Part shown: in pieces, positions 18,154 through 27,380 of the stretch
How the letters are laid out: each line of letters starts with the position of its first letter
Numbering within the stretch: position 1 is the first letter of the stretch
Assembly: GCA_963976865.1 (NCBI GenBank)
Contig: CAXBLY010000006.1
Location: forward strand, 1-64,000
DNA length: 64,000 bases
DNA from: UBA1858 sp963976865
Lineage (GTDB): Bacteria > Pseudomonadota > Gammaproteobacteria > UBA4575
Reading direction: 5' to 3'
Notes under the pieces: model-generated
Told to the model about the DNA's origin: nothing
The model's database searches: none
Seen by the model: only the letters and a program-made list of their open reading frames with translations
Position numbers and translations under genes: made by a program

Positions 18154-18984
18154 ATGAATAAGTTTGTCTATAGTTTGATTATATTTTTGTTTATCAATTC
18201 ATCAGCTCATGCAAGCATGCAGTGGGTATGGAATGATAAATTTTCCAGTTCTGAAAAACAAAAATTGATTGAATGGATTGAACATTCGTTTTCTGGAATG
18301 GAAACTTTATATGGTGAATTACCTTATCAGTATAAAGTGTATTTCTACAGAAAAACGGATGGTAACGGTCCGGTTCCATGGGCAAATACAGACAAACGTT
18401 CAACACCTTCCGCTCACTTTCATGTAAACATGAAATATTCCATGGATGTATTCAACCGTGACTGGACAGCCCCACATGAACTAGCGCACTTGTTATTCCC
18501 GTATTTGGGAAAAAGTGGTACATGGTTTTCAGAAGGTATTGCCAGCTATCTTCAATATCAGATCATGTATGCGAATAACACCAGGACCTGGAAGCAGGTT
18601 ATCTATAAGTTGAATGAACGATTTAATGCTGCAGAGCGTTATCGCCAATATAATGATATCTCGGTACTTGAGTTGAATGATATTGTATTTCAAGCAGGTG
18701 CATTTGTTCGTCTGTACTGGAGTGGTGCCGCATATTTTCTGAGTGTCGACAAGCAACTTTATGAAGAAAAAAATATGCGCTTAAATGACGTTATCAAAAA
18801 ATATTTACGTTGTTGTTACAACAACAATATTAATAACTATTCAGAGATGATCACTTTATTTGATAATTTGTCTGACAGTAAGATTTTTACTGAGAACTAT
18901 GATCGGTATATTAACAGGGTTAGTACTCTGGATACTGATACTCATATGAAATGGCTTGCAATGCACCCGCCAGCGTTAAAGTAA
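18154..18984 (+). CDS. Secreted gluzincin-like zinc metallopeptidase (unclassified)
   Basis: Signal peptide at the N-terminus (MNKFVYSLIIFLFINSSAHA, from the ATG at 18154; a TTG at 18148 is also in frame). The catalytic motif HELAH is followed about 20 residues later by WFSEGIASYLQ, the third zinc ligand Glu. This is the arrangement of M1/M61-type gluzincins, but the protein is only about 276 residues and lacks the large N-terminal domains. It is probably a periplasmic peptidase or putative adhesin-processing enzyme. The specific family is not recognised. Confidence 0.65.
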   Translation: MNKFVYSLIIFLFINSSAHASMQWVWNDKFSSSEKQKLIEWIEHSFSGMETLYGELPYQYKVYFYRKTDGNGPVPWANTDKRSTPSAHFHVNMKYSMDVFNRDWTAPHELAHLLFPYLGKSGTWFSEGIASYLQYQIMYANNTRTWKQVIYKLNERFNAAERYRQYNDISVLELNDIVFQAGAFVRLYWSGAAYFLSVDKQLYEEKNMRLNDVIKKYLRCCYNNNINNYSEMITLFDNLSDSKIFTENYDRYINRVSTLDTDTHMKWLAMHPPALK

Positions 18985-18989
18985 TGTAA

Positions 18990-19598
18990 TTATTGCCTAT
19001 CCAGGAAATTTATCATTTCTGGACTGCTGTTTTTCATCTGCTTAACAATGCATTTTCCGCTTACTGCCATACCTGCCTCTAACCCCAGTTTCATCTGCAA
19101 AGATTGTTTAAGTGATCTGGCCAGTCCATTTGCAGCGACTCTCTGGTGATAATTCAGTGTACTGGAATAATAAGGCAGGGAATTCACGACAGGAATGTCA
19201 GTGTTGAGCAAATCAAAAAAGTCTTTTCTGATATTTTTGATGGTTTCTTTTAGTTGCGTACTATTTTGCCAGTCTTCTTTAGCTTCCAGGCTCCAGACTC
19301 TGTCTTCGTGCATTTTGCATTTGCCGAAATAAGTATAAGGACAGTTTTTCCATAACTGCGGCTCTATTAAGCTTAGTTTCCAGTCATTGCTGTGAAAATA
19401 CAGATAATATTCTTTATTGAGTACCGGTTTAAAACTGAATTTTGCACTCAATACCAGTAACGACGTGAAGTAATCAGACACCCATTGAGGTATATTCCGT
19501 TCTCTGACGAGTAGCGGGGTGCTGGCATCTATATCAATAAGCGTACGAAGTGATGCTTTGCCTTGTGGGTTGGCTGCAGTGATATCTTTAGAGGCCAT
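18990..19598 (-). CDS. Hypothetical protein coupled to LpxR homolog
   Basis: A 202-residue protein without signal peptide or transmembrane segment, beginning MASKDITAANPQGKASLRTL and containing EYYLYFHSNDWKLSLIEP. I do not recognise the family. Its ATG overlaps the stop of the upstream lpxR-like gene by one base (TAATG), so the two proteins are translationally coupled and probably functionally linked to envelope lipid modification or its control (inference). Confidence 0.6.
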   Translation of the reverse strand: MASKDITAANPQGKASLRTLIDIDASTPLLVRERNIPQWVSDYFTSLLVLSAKFSFKPVLNKEYYLYFHSNDWKLSLIEPQLWKNCPYTYFGKCKMHEDRVWSLEAKEDWQNSTQLKETIKNIRKDFFDLLNTDIPVVNSLPYYSSTLNYHQRVAANGLARSLKQSLQMKLGLEAGMAVSGKCIVKQMKNSSPEMINFLDRQ

Positions 19599-20590
19599 TA
19601 AAACCCGAATCCAAATTCAAAGCTGCCATATTTGTGATCCCAGAATTTCCAGTCCTGTTCTTCATTTTCTGTACTTCGACCAATGAAACGATATTCGAAT
19701 AAGTATTGGTTGTTGTAGTTAAGTCTAACGCCAATTCCATTTTCCAGTACAACTCTTGATGGACTAACGGTGTGTGGGCTGCTGTTATTAAAAAGTGAGC
19801 CTTCTAGTGTTGCGTTAAAGGCAACTAGTTTAATGTCATTATGCAAAAATAATTGCCATTCCCATTTTTTGTATATTTGTGCCGGGTCGTTGTATTGTTC
19901 ATTACTTTTGTCTCCAACAATGAATTCACCACCAAAAGAAACATCATTTAAAATAGTACCCAGTGATGCTTTATATCTTGGATGTAATGATATGTGCGGA
20001 AATACTTCATATCGATTGGTTTTATATTCAAGAAAGTACTGTAGTGCCAGCTGATTCCTGATTTGCAGGTCCCAGCCTTCCGGTCTGACAAACCCAAAAA
20101 ACTCATGCCATTCGGTTTGAATATTGTCTGCCTGTGAACAGGGGCCAACACATCCAATGCTAAATTCATGCTTCAGGTATCTGTCCTGAAATGTTTCGGC
20201 TTCATAAAAAAAACTTGCGTAACTCCATCCTGCATAGGGTCTGTCCCGGTCAGTGTTTATTTCTTCTTCAGTAAGTGACAGATCGGAGCTTGTGTACACT
20301 TTTTGGCCAATCTTGAATCCTTTAGTCGTTTTGACAAAATTTGAACTGTCATCAAACCAGCTTAATGTACGTAATGCCAAATTCGACCGGGAATCATCAC
20401 TGTCAGGGTCTGTGTGACATTTAATTAAGGCCTCAAAGCCATTTGAATAATAACGATCTGTGCCACCACCCAGGGTTAGGGAGCTATCGTTTTCAATAAT
20501 CAGAGCCACTTCACGACTGGTGCAGTCCTTTGCCCATGTTACTTTCATTGAAACCAACAGGATGATGGTATAAAAAATCAGTTTGCTCAT
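19598..20590 (-). CDS. lpxR: LpxR-type lipid A 3'-O-deacylase (DUF2219 outer-membrane protein)
   Basis: Predicted outer-membrane beta-barrel, 330 residues with a signal peptide (about 1-20). The LpxR active-site elements are present: IIENDSS (N34/D35), DRYYSNGFE (S49), a DRPYAGW strand motif, and WHEFFGFVRPEGWDLQ with the catalytic His. It ends in Phe (EFGFGF), typical of outer-membrane barrels. LpxR removes the 3'-acyloxyacyl chain of lipid A, lowering its endotoxicity. It forms an operon with the downstream 202-residue protein. Confidence 0.85.
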   Translation of the reverse strand: MSKLIFYTIILLVSMKVTWAKDCTSREVALIIENDSSLTLGGGTDRYYSNGFEALIKCHTDPDSDDSRSNLALRTLSWFDDSSNFVKTTKGFKIGQKVYTSSDLSLTEEEINTDRDRPYAGWSYASFFYEAETFQDRYLKHEFSIGCVGPCSQADNIQTEWHEFFGFVRPEGWDLQIRNQLALQYFLEYKTNRYEVFPHISLHPRYKASLGTILNDVSFGGEFIVGDKSNEQYNDPAQIYKKWEWQLFLHNDIKLVAFNATLEGSLFNNSSPHTVSPSRVVLENGIGVRLNYNNQYLFEYRFIGRSTENEEQDWKFWDHKYGSFEFGFGF

Positions 20591-20806
20591 GTTGCTAGCA
20601 TAGCCTAAAACGAGTCTATATAATAAAAAGTCAATGATAACGGTTTATAATCATATTGCTATCACAGAGATACTGATAAACAATCTTTCTATGACAGTTC
20701 AGAGTTAAATGAGTTTATATTAATTCGTAAAAATATCTTCACAATCCGTACAAGAGTTATAGAAGATCCAGATAAAACATTAGAGTTCCAATGTAAGGAT
20801 GACACT

Positions 20807-21361
20807 ATGGATTTATTAAAAACGATTCTAGAAGCAAAGGGCGGTAACGTAACCAACCAACTTGGCAATCAATTCGGTTTGAGTGATAGCCAGACAAGCT
20901 CTGCCCTGGCACAACTCATTCCGGCACTTGCTGGAGGCGTGAAGAAAAATGTAAAACAGGGAGGGCTGGATTCTCTGGTCACAGCACTCAATACTGGCAA
21001 CCACAGTCAATATCTTGATAATCCTTCTCAGCTAGAAAATGCGTCAACCGTATCTGAAGGCAATGCTATTCTTGGTCATTTACTTGGCAGCAAGGATGTC
21101 AGCCGCCAGGTCGCTGCTCATGCTTCACAAAATACAGGGATAGATTCCAGTATTTTAAAGAAAATGTTACCGATAGTGGCCACCATGGTCATGGGTGGAA
21201 TGAGCAAACAGTCAGGCTCGGGAGGAGTGCTGGGCTCACTACTGGGTAGCAGGCAGGCTAATCAATCATCGTCTGGAGTCAGTAACATGCTGATGTCGTT
21301 TCTTGATCAGGATGGTGACGGCAACGTGGTTGATGACCTGATGGGTAAATTCTTTAAGTAG
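20807..21361 (+). CDS. DUF937 (YidB-like) protein with C-terminal EF-hand-like loop
   Basis: A 184-residue soluble protein. The DUF937 core spans about 1-140 (LLKTILEAKGG, FGLSDSQTSSALAQLIPALAGGVKKN, LLGSKDVSRQVAAHASQNTG, LKKMLPIVATMVMGGM). The last 20 residues contain DQDGDGNVVDDL, a calcium-binding EF-hand-type loop seen in some family members. Function is unknown. It is transcribed alone, divergent from lpxR. Confidence 0.82.
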   Translation: MDLLKTILEAKGGNVTNQLGNQFGLSDSQTSSALAQLIPALAGGVKKNVKQGGLDSLVTALNTGNHSQYLDNPSQLENASTVSEGNAILGHLLGSKDVSRQVAAHASQNTGIDSSILKKMLPIVATMVMGGMSKQSGSGGVLGSLLGSRQANQSSSGVSNMLMSFLDQDGDGNVVDDLMGKFFK

Positions 21362-21380
21362 TTATTATTCACCAGAAAAT

Positions 21381-22130
21381 TCAGGAAGCAAAGCACCCGG
21401 ATATATTGCAAATGCATTGTACTATCGTTTGTTGTGTTACATCTCCGCACGCAAACAAAGAGCTGCATAAATTCGCTGCAGCAATTTTCTCATTTGACTT
21501 GTTCTGAAACAGAGTCAGAGCATCGCCGCGTTTGTTTGCAATATCGTTAATCACCACTGGGCTTAACATTCCTGCTGTTTCCAGAACATGGCAATGAGCA
21601 ATATTGTGCAAGGCGGTGAGTAATTTGGGACCAATAAATTGTGGAGGAATATTGCCACAATTTAACTCAAGCAGACGTTCAGCAGTCTCTGTATAAAAAT
21701 CTAAAAAATGATTGCCTTGTCGAAACATTATAAATGCATTGTGTACTTTAGTTTTGGCAACCAGTTTATCTGGATTATTTTTATCAGGTTGTATCCATAC
21801 CTCGCGCCCGAGTGAATAGGAGTGCTCTGGCAGACTGAATCGTTCTGGTGCAAAAATCAAAAAGTCTGCATCACACCATACGACTGTCTGGTGTTTCCTG
21901 GATAATCTATTTTGCAGTAATTTTAATCGTGCTAAATCTGTTGCAATCACACGTTGGTTTTGTGTTTTTGCTAACAATGACGGTGATATGTAGTCAAACA
22001 GTTCGTCACCAATGAATTCATAACAATAATCATTGGATTCTGCCCATTGCCTGACACTGGTCATACACGTTTCTATCCATGCATAGGGTAGAGGTTGGCG
22101 GTGAGACTGAATGACGAGCGTATCTGACAT
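21381..22130 (-). CDS. Nucleotide-sugar glycosyltransferase-like protein (GT-A fold)
   Basis: A 249-residue protein with a GT-A type pattern. The N-terminal strand is TLVIQSHRQPLP, TDLARLKLLQNRL sits in the nucleotide-binding region, and a DxD metal site WCDADFLIFAPERF follows (about residue 95). This is reminiscent of GT8/GT32-like transferases. Acceptor and donor are unknown. It lies 2 nt after the YdjM-like gene on the same strand, so the two are co-transcribed. Confidence 0.6.
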   Translation of the reverse strand: MSDTLVIQSHRQPLPYAWIETCMTSVRQWAESNDYCYEFIGDELFDYISPSLLAKTQNQRVIATDLARLKLLQNRLSRKHQTVVWCDADFLIFAPERFSLPEHSYSLGREVWIQPDKNNPDKLVAKTKVHNAFIMFRQGNHFLDFYTETAERLLELNCGNIPPQFIGPKLLTALHNIAHCHVLETAGMLSPVVINDIANKRGDALTLFQNKSNEKIAAANLCSSLFACGDVTQQTIVQCICNISGCFAS

Positions 22131-22132
22131 GA

Positions 22133-23134
22133 TTATCTATCAAATAACATATTGAAAAACGTTTCACGTTTAACTGAGCTTGCTTCTCTATCTGTGCGAT
22201 ACATGGCATGTTGATCACGGGGTACGTCTGGTGTGATCCATATCCCCCATAAACCTCTTGCCTCATTGGGCAACAGTGAATAACGGGTATCAATGACTCT
22301 TAAAGGATTTTTAGGATCAACTGAGACATAGCCTTGTGAAAACCAGGTAAAGCGTTCCAGGTCTTTAGCCTGTTGGGAACGATTATCCAGCCAGGGAAAA
22401 TCCCGAATTACATCAAGTTTAGCTATAAACTCACCCTGATAGATTTTGGTTTTCAGGCCGATTCTCACGGCATCGACATAAAAGCCTTCTTCCACTTCAT
22501 AAATGACTTTCCAGAGGATCAGGTTTCCCAATGTCGGCTTTGCACTCAATCTGATAGGGGCATGTCCACGCTCAATTGCCAGTTGCCAACCTGCTTCACT
22601 TGCCCGATTGTTCTGGTAAAGCCCAATACATTGATAACTGATTACCCAGATTAATCCTGCCAGTGCATATTTGGAGTTTTTCCTGATGGCTGCAAGAGTC
22701 ACCAGCATCAATAAGGGCAGGGTCAGTACCGGGTCGATAATTGATACTGTGTCCCAGGAAAAGCGCTGACTAGTGAATGGCCACAATAACTGCGTGCCGT
22801 AGCTGGTACATGTGTCAAGCAAGCCATGTGTTGCGTAACCTAAGGTGCAATACAGGTAGGTCTGTTTAAAAGTTAATGTTGTTCGCCGACAAAAAAGAAA
22901 ATAAAAAAATATTGCGCATATCAATCCGCCAATGGGAATAAAGAATAGCGAATGAGTAAACTGTCTATGAAACTCCAGAAACAGTAATGGATCTGTCTCT
23001 GAACGTATAAAAACATCCAGATCCGGCGCCATGCCAGATAAAAAACCTAATATCCCAGCAATCATAACCTGAGATTTATTGACAAAGGATTGTGGCAAAC
23101 TGGCACCTAGTGCGCCCTGAGTAATCGGATCCAT
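22133..23134 (-). CDS. YdjM-family membrane-bound metal-dependent hydrolase
   Basis: Inner-membrane protein (PF04307, YdjM type) with the N-terminal signature MDPITQGALGASLPQSF, GMAPDLDVFIR and HRQFTHSLFF, which supply His and Asp metal ligands, and LDTCTSYGTQLLWPF. Four or five transmembrane segments lie in the first 190 residues, then a soluble C-terminal domain. The family is SOS-linked in E. coli, but no LexA site is evident here. It forms an operon with the downstream glycosyltransferase-like gene. Confidence 0.82.
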   Translation of the reverse strand: MDPITQGALGASLPQSFVNKSQVMIAGILGFLSGMAPDLDVFIRSETDPLLFLEFHRQFTHSLFFIPIGGLICAIFFYFLFCRRTTLTFKQTYLYCTLGYATHGLLDTCTSYGTQLLWPFTSQRFSWDTVSIIDPVLTLPLLMLVTLAAIRKNSKYALAGLIWVISYQCIGLYQNNRASEAGWQLAIERGHAPIRLSAKPTLGNLILWKVIYEVEEGFYVDAVRIGLKTKIYQGEFIAKLDVIRDFPWLDNRSQQAKDLERFTWFSQGYVSVDPKNPLRVIDTRYSLLPNEARGLWGIWITPDVPRDQHAMYRTDREASSVKRETFFNMLFDR

Positions 23135-23277
23135 AATGTAACTATTCTGCAGGTATCTATTGAGTTTGATATGCGATATTAATTTTACAGTTTCCTATAA
23201 AAATGCATCCACTTGTAGGTTTTCTTGCCGGCTTAACCTGTTCATAGATTGAATTTTCCTAAAATTCAGTATTTAGT

Positions 23278-23294
23278 GTTCGCTAATCGCGAAC
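23278..23294. promoter_or_regulatory. Palindromic operator candidate
   Basis: GTTCGC, 5-nt spacer TAATC, GCGAAC: a perfect 6-bp inverted repeat ending 12 nt before the ATG of a predicted DNA-binding protein. Position over the translation-initiation or promoter region suggests autoregulation by that protein. Confidence 0.5.
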
Positions 23295-23306
23295 AACGAA
23301 TGCATT

Positions 23307-23882
23307 ATGAATCTGAAACCACAGGATATACTGATACTGCTCAAACTTGTCGCTCAAGGAGACATGAACTGGGTTTATAGTCGACTGGCCATGGAACTCA
23401 GTATGAGTTCGTCTGAAATTCATGCCGCGATGAAAAGAGCGTACAGCGCAGGATTGATGATGGATAAAGGCGAAACCATCATGCCGGATGCCAAAAATCT
23501 CGAAGAATTCATTGTTTATGGTTTGAAATATGCCTTTGCCGCAGAACGTGGTGATTTATGTATGGGAATTCCAACTTCCTATGCTGCCAAACCACTTTGC
23601 GACAGAATCATATGTGATGATTCCAGTCCACCCGTATGGCCGGATGCCAATGGCAAAGTTCAGGGCATTGCATTCAGACCCCTGTATCCATCAGTGCCTG
23701 ATGCAGTACGTGTTGATCCCGAATTATATGAACTGCTGGCCTTGATTGATGCGATACGTGGTGGAAGAACACGTGAGCGTACGCTTGCCGTGAAAGAAAT
23801 TAAAATGCGTTTTACCCGATATGCCAACCATAATAAACTGGGTTACATACAGCACGTTAACAGGCGGCGCAAAACAGGGTAG
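23307..23882 (+). CDS. Winged-helix-like DNA-binding protein (hypothetical)
   Basis: A 191-residue protein. The N-terminal 70 residues look like a winged helix-turn-helix: ILILLKLVAQGDMNW, SRLAMELSMSSSEIHAAMKRA as helix-turn-helix, AGLMMD as turn to wing. A central region has conserved-looking PTSYAAKPLCDRI and PPVWPDANGKVQG, followed by a basic tail (HVNRRRKTG). I know no named family for it. A perfect palindrome lies just upstream, so it is probably an autoregulated transcription factor. The neighbours give no target. Confidence 0.55.
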   Translation: MNLKPQDILILLKLVAQGDMNWVYSRLAMELSMSSSEIHAAMKRAYSAGLMMDKGETIMPDAKNLEEFIVYGLKYAFAAERGDLCMGIPTSYAAKPLCDRIICDDSSPPVWPDANGKVQGIAFRPLYPSVPDAVRVDPELYELLALIDAIRGGRTRERTLAVKEIKMRFTRYANHNKLGYIQHVNRRRKTG

Positions 23883-23885
23883 GTG

Positions 23886-24638
23886 TTATCCCTGGTCATG
23901 TATTTCACAAGGTGCACGTAATTCTTCAGGTGTATTATCCGGGCATACTCCACAGTCTTCATTGCCTGGTACAGCAAAATCAATCTTCTTCGGGTAAGGG
24001 AGATCCAGGCCATCCATAATTTTAACAAACTCATCCATGGGCTTATTATCGCCTAATCTTGGATTACGCTGTTTTTCCTGCTGGACACTGGATACCAGTC
24101 GACCTGAGTAGTCGTGTCCCGGATATACCAGTGTATCTTCGGGAAGTGAAAATATTTTTTCATGAATACTTTTATACAGGGTTGCTGCATCCCCTGACTG
24201 AAAATCAGTCCGGCCACAGGCTTCAATTAATAATGCATCGCCTGTAAATACCATTTGTTGTGTTCCGTTATCAAATAAATAAGCAAAATGATGATCAGTG
24301 TGTCCGGGAGTGAAAAGAGGGTGCAGTGAAATATTACCGATTTTTATCACTTCACCTTCTTTGGCACCGATATCCATACAGGGTAATTCGCAAACTGCCG
24401 GATAAATTATTTTACTGTTCGCCAAGGCCTTTAATTTGACAGCAGCAGTTAAATGATCTGCGTGTATATGCGTGTCTATAGTGTATTTAAGCGTTAAGCC
24501 CAGTTTACTTATGACATCGATGTCACGTTCTGTCGTATCTACAACGGTATCAATTAATGCACAGTTACCTGTTTCTTCACAGCCAATTAAATAAGTATAG
24601 GTGCTGGAGGTGGGTTCGAAGAGTTGTCGGAAAATCAT
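23886..24638 (-). CDS. ETHE1-like persulfide dioxygenase (metallo-beta-lactamase fold)
   Basis: A 250-residue MBL-fold protein with DTHIHADHLTA (H57, H59, D61, H62), PGHTDHH, GDALLIEACGRTDF and YPGHDYSG. The single-iron ETHE1 pattern (GDALLIxxCGRTDFQ) distinguishes it from glyoxalase II, so it probably oxidises glutathione persulfide to sulfite. The Cys-rich C-terminal tail (DCGVCPDNTPEE) is an unusual addition. The gene converges with the HTH gene with a 3-bp gap. The start fits a 250-residue ETHE1-type protein. Confidence 0.83.
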   Translation of the reverse strand: MIFRQLFEPTSSTYTYLIGCEETGNCALIDTVVDTTERDIDVISKLGLTLKYTIDTHIHADHLTAAVKLKALANSKIIYPAVCELPCMDIGAKEGEVIKIGNISLHPLFTPGHTDHHFAYLFDNGTQQMVFTGDALLIEACGRTDFQSGDAATLYKSIHEKIFSLPEDTLVYPGHDYSGRLVSSVQQEKQRNPRLGDNKPMDEFVKIMDGLDLPYPKKIDFAVPGNEDCGVCPDNTPEELRAPCEIHDQG

Positions 24639-24901
24639 AATACTGTTTTTTTGTTGAATTGATGTTATTTATAACATAATCATTGGGTGAATTTCGACAC
24701 GAGATGAATCAAAGCCCGTACACTGTGGAAGTATTCGCTCCATTGTTACATCTATAGTAGTCAATCCGTTTTATATTATAACAGACTAGAAAGTCATTCC
24801 TGAGGTGGCACTTGGCGTTGAATAATTGACACTGCTATGTAAACTCACCATTCTGCTACCGCTAGATTAGCAGATAGTGTTTCTGCAAAAGTCGCTGTCA
24901 G

Positions 24902-25639
24902 TTAATGTGTATTGCACAAATAAACTGTATTTGCTGACTCTTCATTGGTATAGGGATTGGGGAATTTAATTATATGTGCCTGGGTAGATTTGAATACTGA
25001 ATTCAGTAATTCAATGAACGCCTGATTTGGCAAATCATTTGACCACAGCCCAAATATTCCTTTTGAGTGTATTTTCCCGGCTAAATTTTCAAGCCCGGCT
25101 TTTGTATAAAATGCAGCATTTTGCTCGTTGAGCAAATGTTCAGGTGAATGGTCTATATCCAGTAACACCGCATGAGCTAACTGTGTTGGTTGCTCACTAT
25201 TGAAACCTGTATTTTTTGATTCAGCCAACTGGTAGAAATTGGCATGAGTGAGTTTGCAACGTTTATCGTTGATGAGATTTGTACCCAGCGGGACTAATTC
25301 CTGTTGATGCCAGTCAATGACTGACTGCATGACATCGATGACATTTAAAGATGCGACCGATGTATTTTCCAGCACGGCTGCTGCGGTATAACCCAGACCT
25401 AAACCGCCGACTATAATATCCAGTTTTTCATCAGCATCAAATACGCTTTGCACTTCTTTAAGTGCTAACACTGATAACTGAATTTCTGCCTCGGTGAAGA
25501 GGCTGGACATCAGGAATTCTTCGTTAAGTTTTACTTCATAAATAATAATATTATCAAGTCTGGGCTCGGATCTGCGCCTGAGACTGATATCCCCGAGAGG
25601 GGTTTGCTGAAAATCGATTTCTTCAAATACAGGCTGCAT
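24902..25639 (-). CDS. Spermidine-synthase-like SAM-binding protein
   Basis: A 245-residue Rossmann-fold protein. The N-terminus is spermidine-synthase-like (QQTPLGDISLRRRSEPRL), followed by IIVGGLGLGYTAAAVLEN (SAM/dcSAM-binding glycine loop) and NVIDVMQSVIDWHQ. The acidic catalytic motif of true aminopropyltransferases is not clear, so a methyltransferase or divergent role is possible. Its ATG overlaps the stop of ybiT by one base, so the pair is co-translated. Confidence 0.6.
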   Translation of the reverse strand: MQPVFEEIDFQQTPLGDISLRRRSEPRLDNIIIYEVKLNEEFLMSSLFTEAEIQLSVLALKEVQSVFDADEKLDIIVGGLGLGYTAAAVLENTSVASLNVIDVMQSVIDWHQQELVPLGTNLINDKRCKLTHANFYQLAESKNTGFNSEQPTQLAHAVLLDIDHSPEHLLNEQNAAFYTKAGLENLAGKIHSKGIFGLWSNDLPNQAFIELLNSVFKSTQAHIIKFPNPYTNEESANTVYLCNTH

Positions 25640-27249
25640 TAAAAACTGGCAGCTTTGTCACCGTTCTCCTGGCTGGCCAGATATTCTTCATAAGTGCCCT
25701 GGAAGTCGATCAGTTTATTGTTACTAATTTCTATCACACGGGTAGCGAGTGAAGAAACAAACTCACGGTCATGACTGACAAATATCAGCGTTCCTTCATA
25801 ATGCTCTAGTGCAAGGTTTAATGCTTCAATGGCTTCCATGTCCAGGTGGTTGGTTGGCTCATCCATAATAAGCACGTTGGTTTCACCCATCATTAACTTG
25901 CCAAATAACAAACGATTTTTCTCTCCGCCAGAACATACTTTGACTTTCTTTTTAAAATCATCAGATGAAAATAATAACCGGCCTAGTGTTCCACGCACGA
26001 TTTCATCATCATGTTTTGGCTTGCGCCACTGGCTCATCCAGTCAAATAAAGTCAGGTCATTATCAAATTCATCGTTACTATCCTGAGGACAATAACCCAG
26101 AGTTGCATTTTCTGACCATTTGACTATTCCCTGGTTTGCTTCTATTTCATTAACCAGACAGCGCAGGAATGTCGTTTTACCTGTTCCGTTTTCACCAATC
26201 ACAGCAAGACGACTGCCAGCTTCCAGAATCATATTGCCACCGGTGAAGAGTGCTTCACCATCAAATCCATGACCAATATTTTCAAGAATTAATGCCTGAC
26301 GGTGTAGTTTCTTGGTTTGACTGAAGCGAATGAATGGGCTAACACGACTTGATGGCTTTATATCCTCAAGTTTGATTTTATCAATCTGCTTGGCACGTGA
26401 CGTTGCCTGTTTGGCTTTAGATGCGTTAGCCGAAAAACGACTGACGAATTGCTGCAGATCAGCGATTTGTGCTTTCTTCTTGGCATTCTCAGACTGGGCA
26501 CGTTCTCTGACAGCGGTTGATGCAATCATAAAGTCGTCATAGTTACCTGGATAAACCCGCAGTTCACCAAAATCCATATCTGCCATATGTGTGCAGACAG
26601 CATTCAGAAAGTGACGGTCATGAGAAATGATAACCATCGTGCTTTTGCGTTCGTTGAGTACACCTTCAAGCCAGCGAATAGTATTGATATCCAGGTTGTT
26701 GGTTGGCTCATCAAGTAACAGAATGTCAGGGTCTGCAAACAGGGCCTGGGCCAGCAGCACTCTTAGTTTCCAGCCTGGTGCGACTTCGCTCATCGGACCA
26801 AAATGTAAAGCTTCTTCAATTCCCGCACTCATTAACAACTCACCGGCGCGACTTTCTGCACTATAGCCGTCCAGTTCTGCAAACTGGATTTCAAGTTCAG
26901 CGACTTTCATGCCATCTTCATCAGACATTTCCGGCAATGAATAAATGCGGTCACGTTCCTGTTTGATTTCCCATAAAGTGGAATGACCCATAATGACAGT
27001 ATCAATTACGGAGTATTTTTCAAAAGCGAACTGATCCTGGTGTAATTTGCCCACACGTTCGTTTGGTGTAATTGAAACATTGCCAGATGAAGGTGCAAGA
27101 CTGCCATCAAGAATTTTCATAAAAGTGGATTTGCCGCATCCATTTGCGCCAATCAGGCCATAACGATTTCCCTCGCCAAATTTGACGGAAATATTCTCGA
27201 ATAGTGGCTTGGCGCCAAACTGCATGGTGATATTTGCGGTAGTGATCAA
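25639..27249 (-). CDS. ybiT: ABC-F ATPase YbiT
   Basis: Two-cassette ABC-F protein, 536 residues, very close to E. coli YbiT as I recall it: NITMQFGAKPLFENISVKF, GANGCGKSTFMKIL, MSEVAPGWKLRVLLAQALF, LLDEPTNNLD, the linker FVSRFSANASKAKQATSRA, second GENGTGKTTFLR, CSGGEKNRLLFGKLMM and LIMDEPTNHLDMEAIE. It probably acts on ribosomes. The first signature is the divergent APGWKLR type that is normal for YbiT. Confidence 0.92.
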   Translation of the reverse strand: MITTANITMQFGAKPLFENISVKFGEGNRYGLIGANGCGKSTFMKILDGSLAPSSGNVSITPNERVGKLHQDQFAFEKYSVIDTVIMGHSTLWEIKQERDRIYSLPEMSDEDGMKVAELEIQFAELDGYSAESRAGELLMSAGIEEALHFGPMSEVAPGWKLRVLLAQALFADPDILLLDEPTNNLDINTIRWLEGVLNERKSTMVIISHDRHFLNAVCTHMADMDFGELRVYPGNYDDFMIASTAVRERAQSENAKKKAQIADLQQFVSRFSANASKAKQATSRAKQIDKIKLEDIKPSSRVSPFIRFSQTKKLHRQALILENIGHGFDGEALFTGGNMILEAGSRLAVIGENGTGKTTFLRCLVNEIEANQGIVKWSENATLGYCPQDSNDEFDNDLTLFDWMSQWRKPKHDDEIVRGTLGRLLFSSDDFKKKVKVCSGGEKNRLLFGKLMMGETNVLIMDEPTNHLDMEAIEALNLALEHYEGTLIFVSHDREFVSSLATRVIEISNNKLIDFQGTYEEYLASQENGDKAASF

Positions 27250-27380
27250 AACGGTATTCCTGAACTAATGAAAGTGATATTGATTAAAGTGGCGGTACTA
27301 TAAGGATTTGTGACAGCGACGTCGAGCGAATCTGTATAAATATCGCACTAAATGATTGTGTGACGTCAGCATGAGACTGT

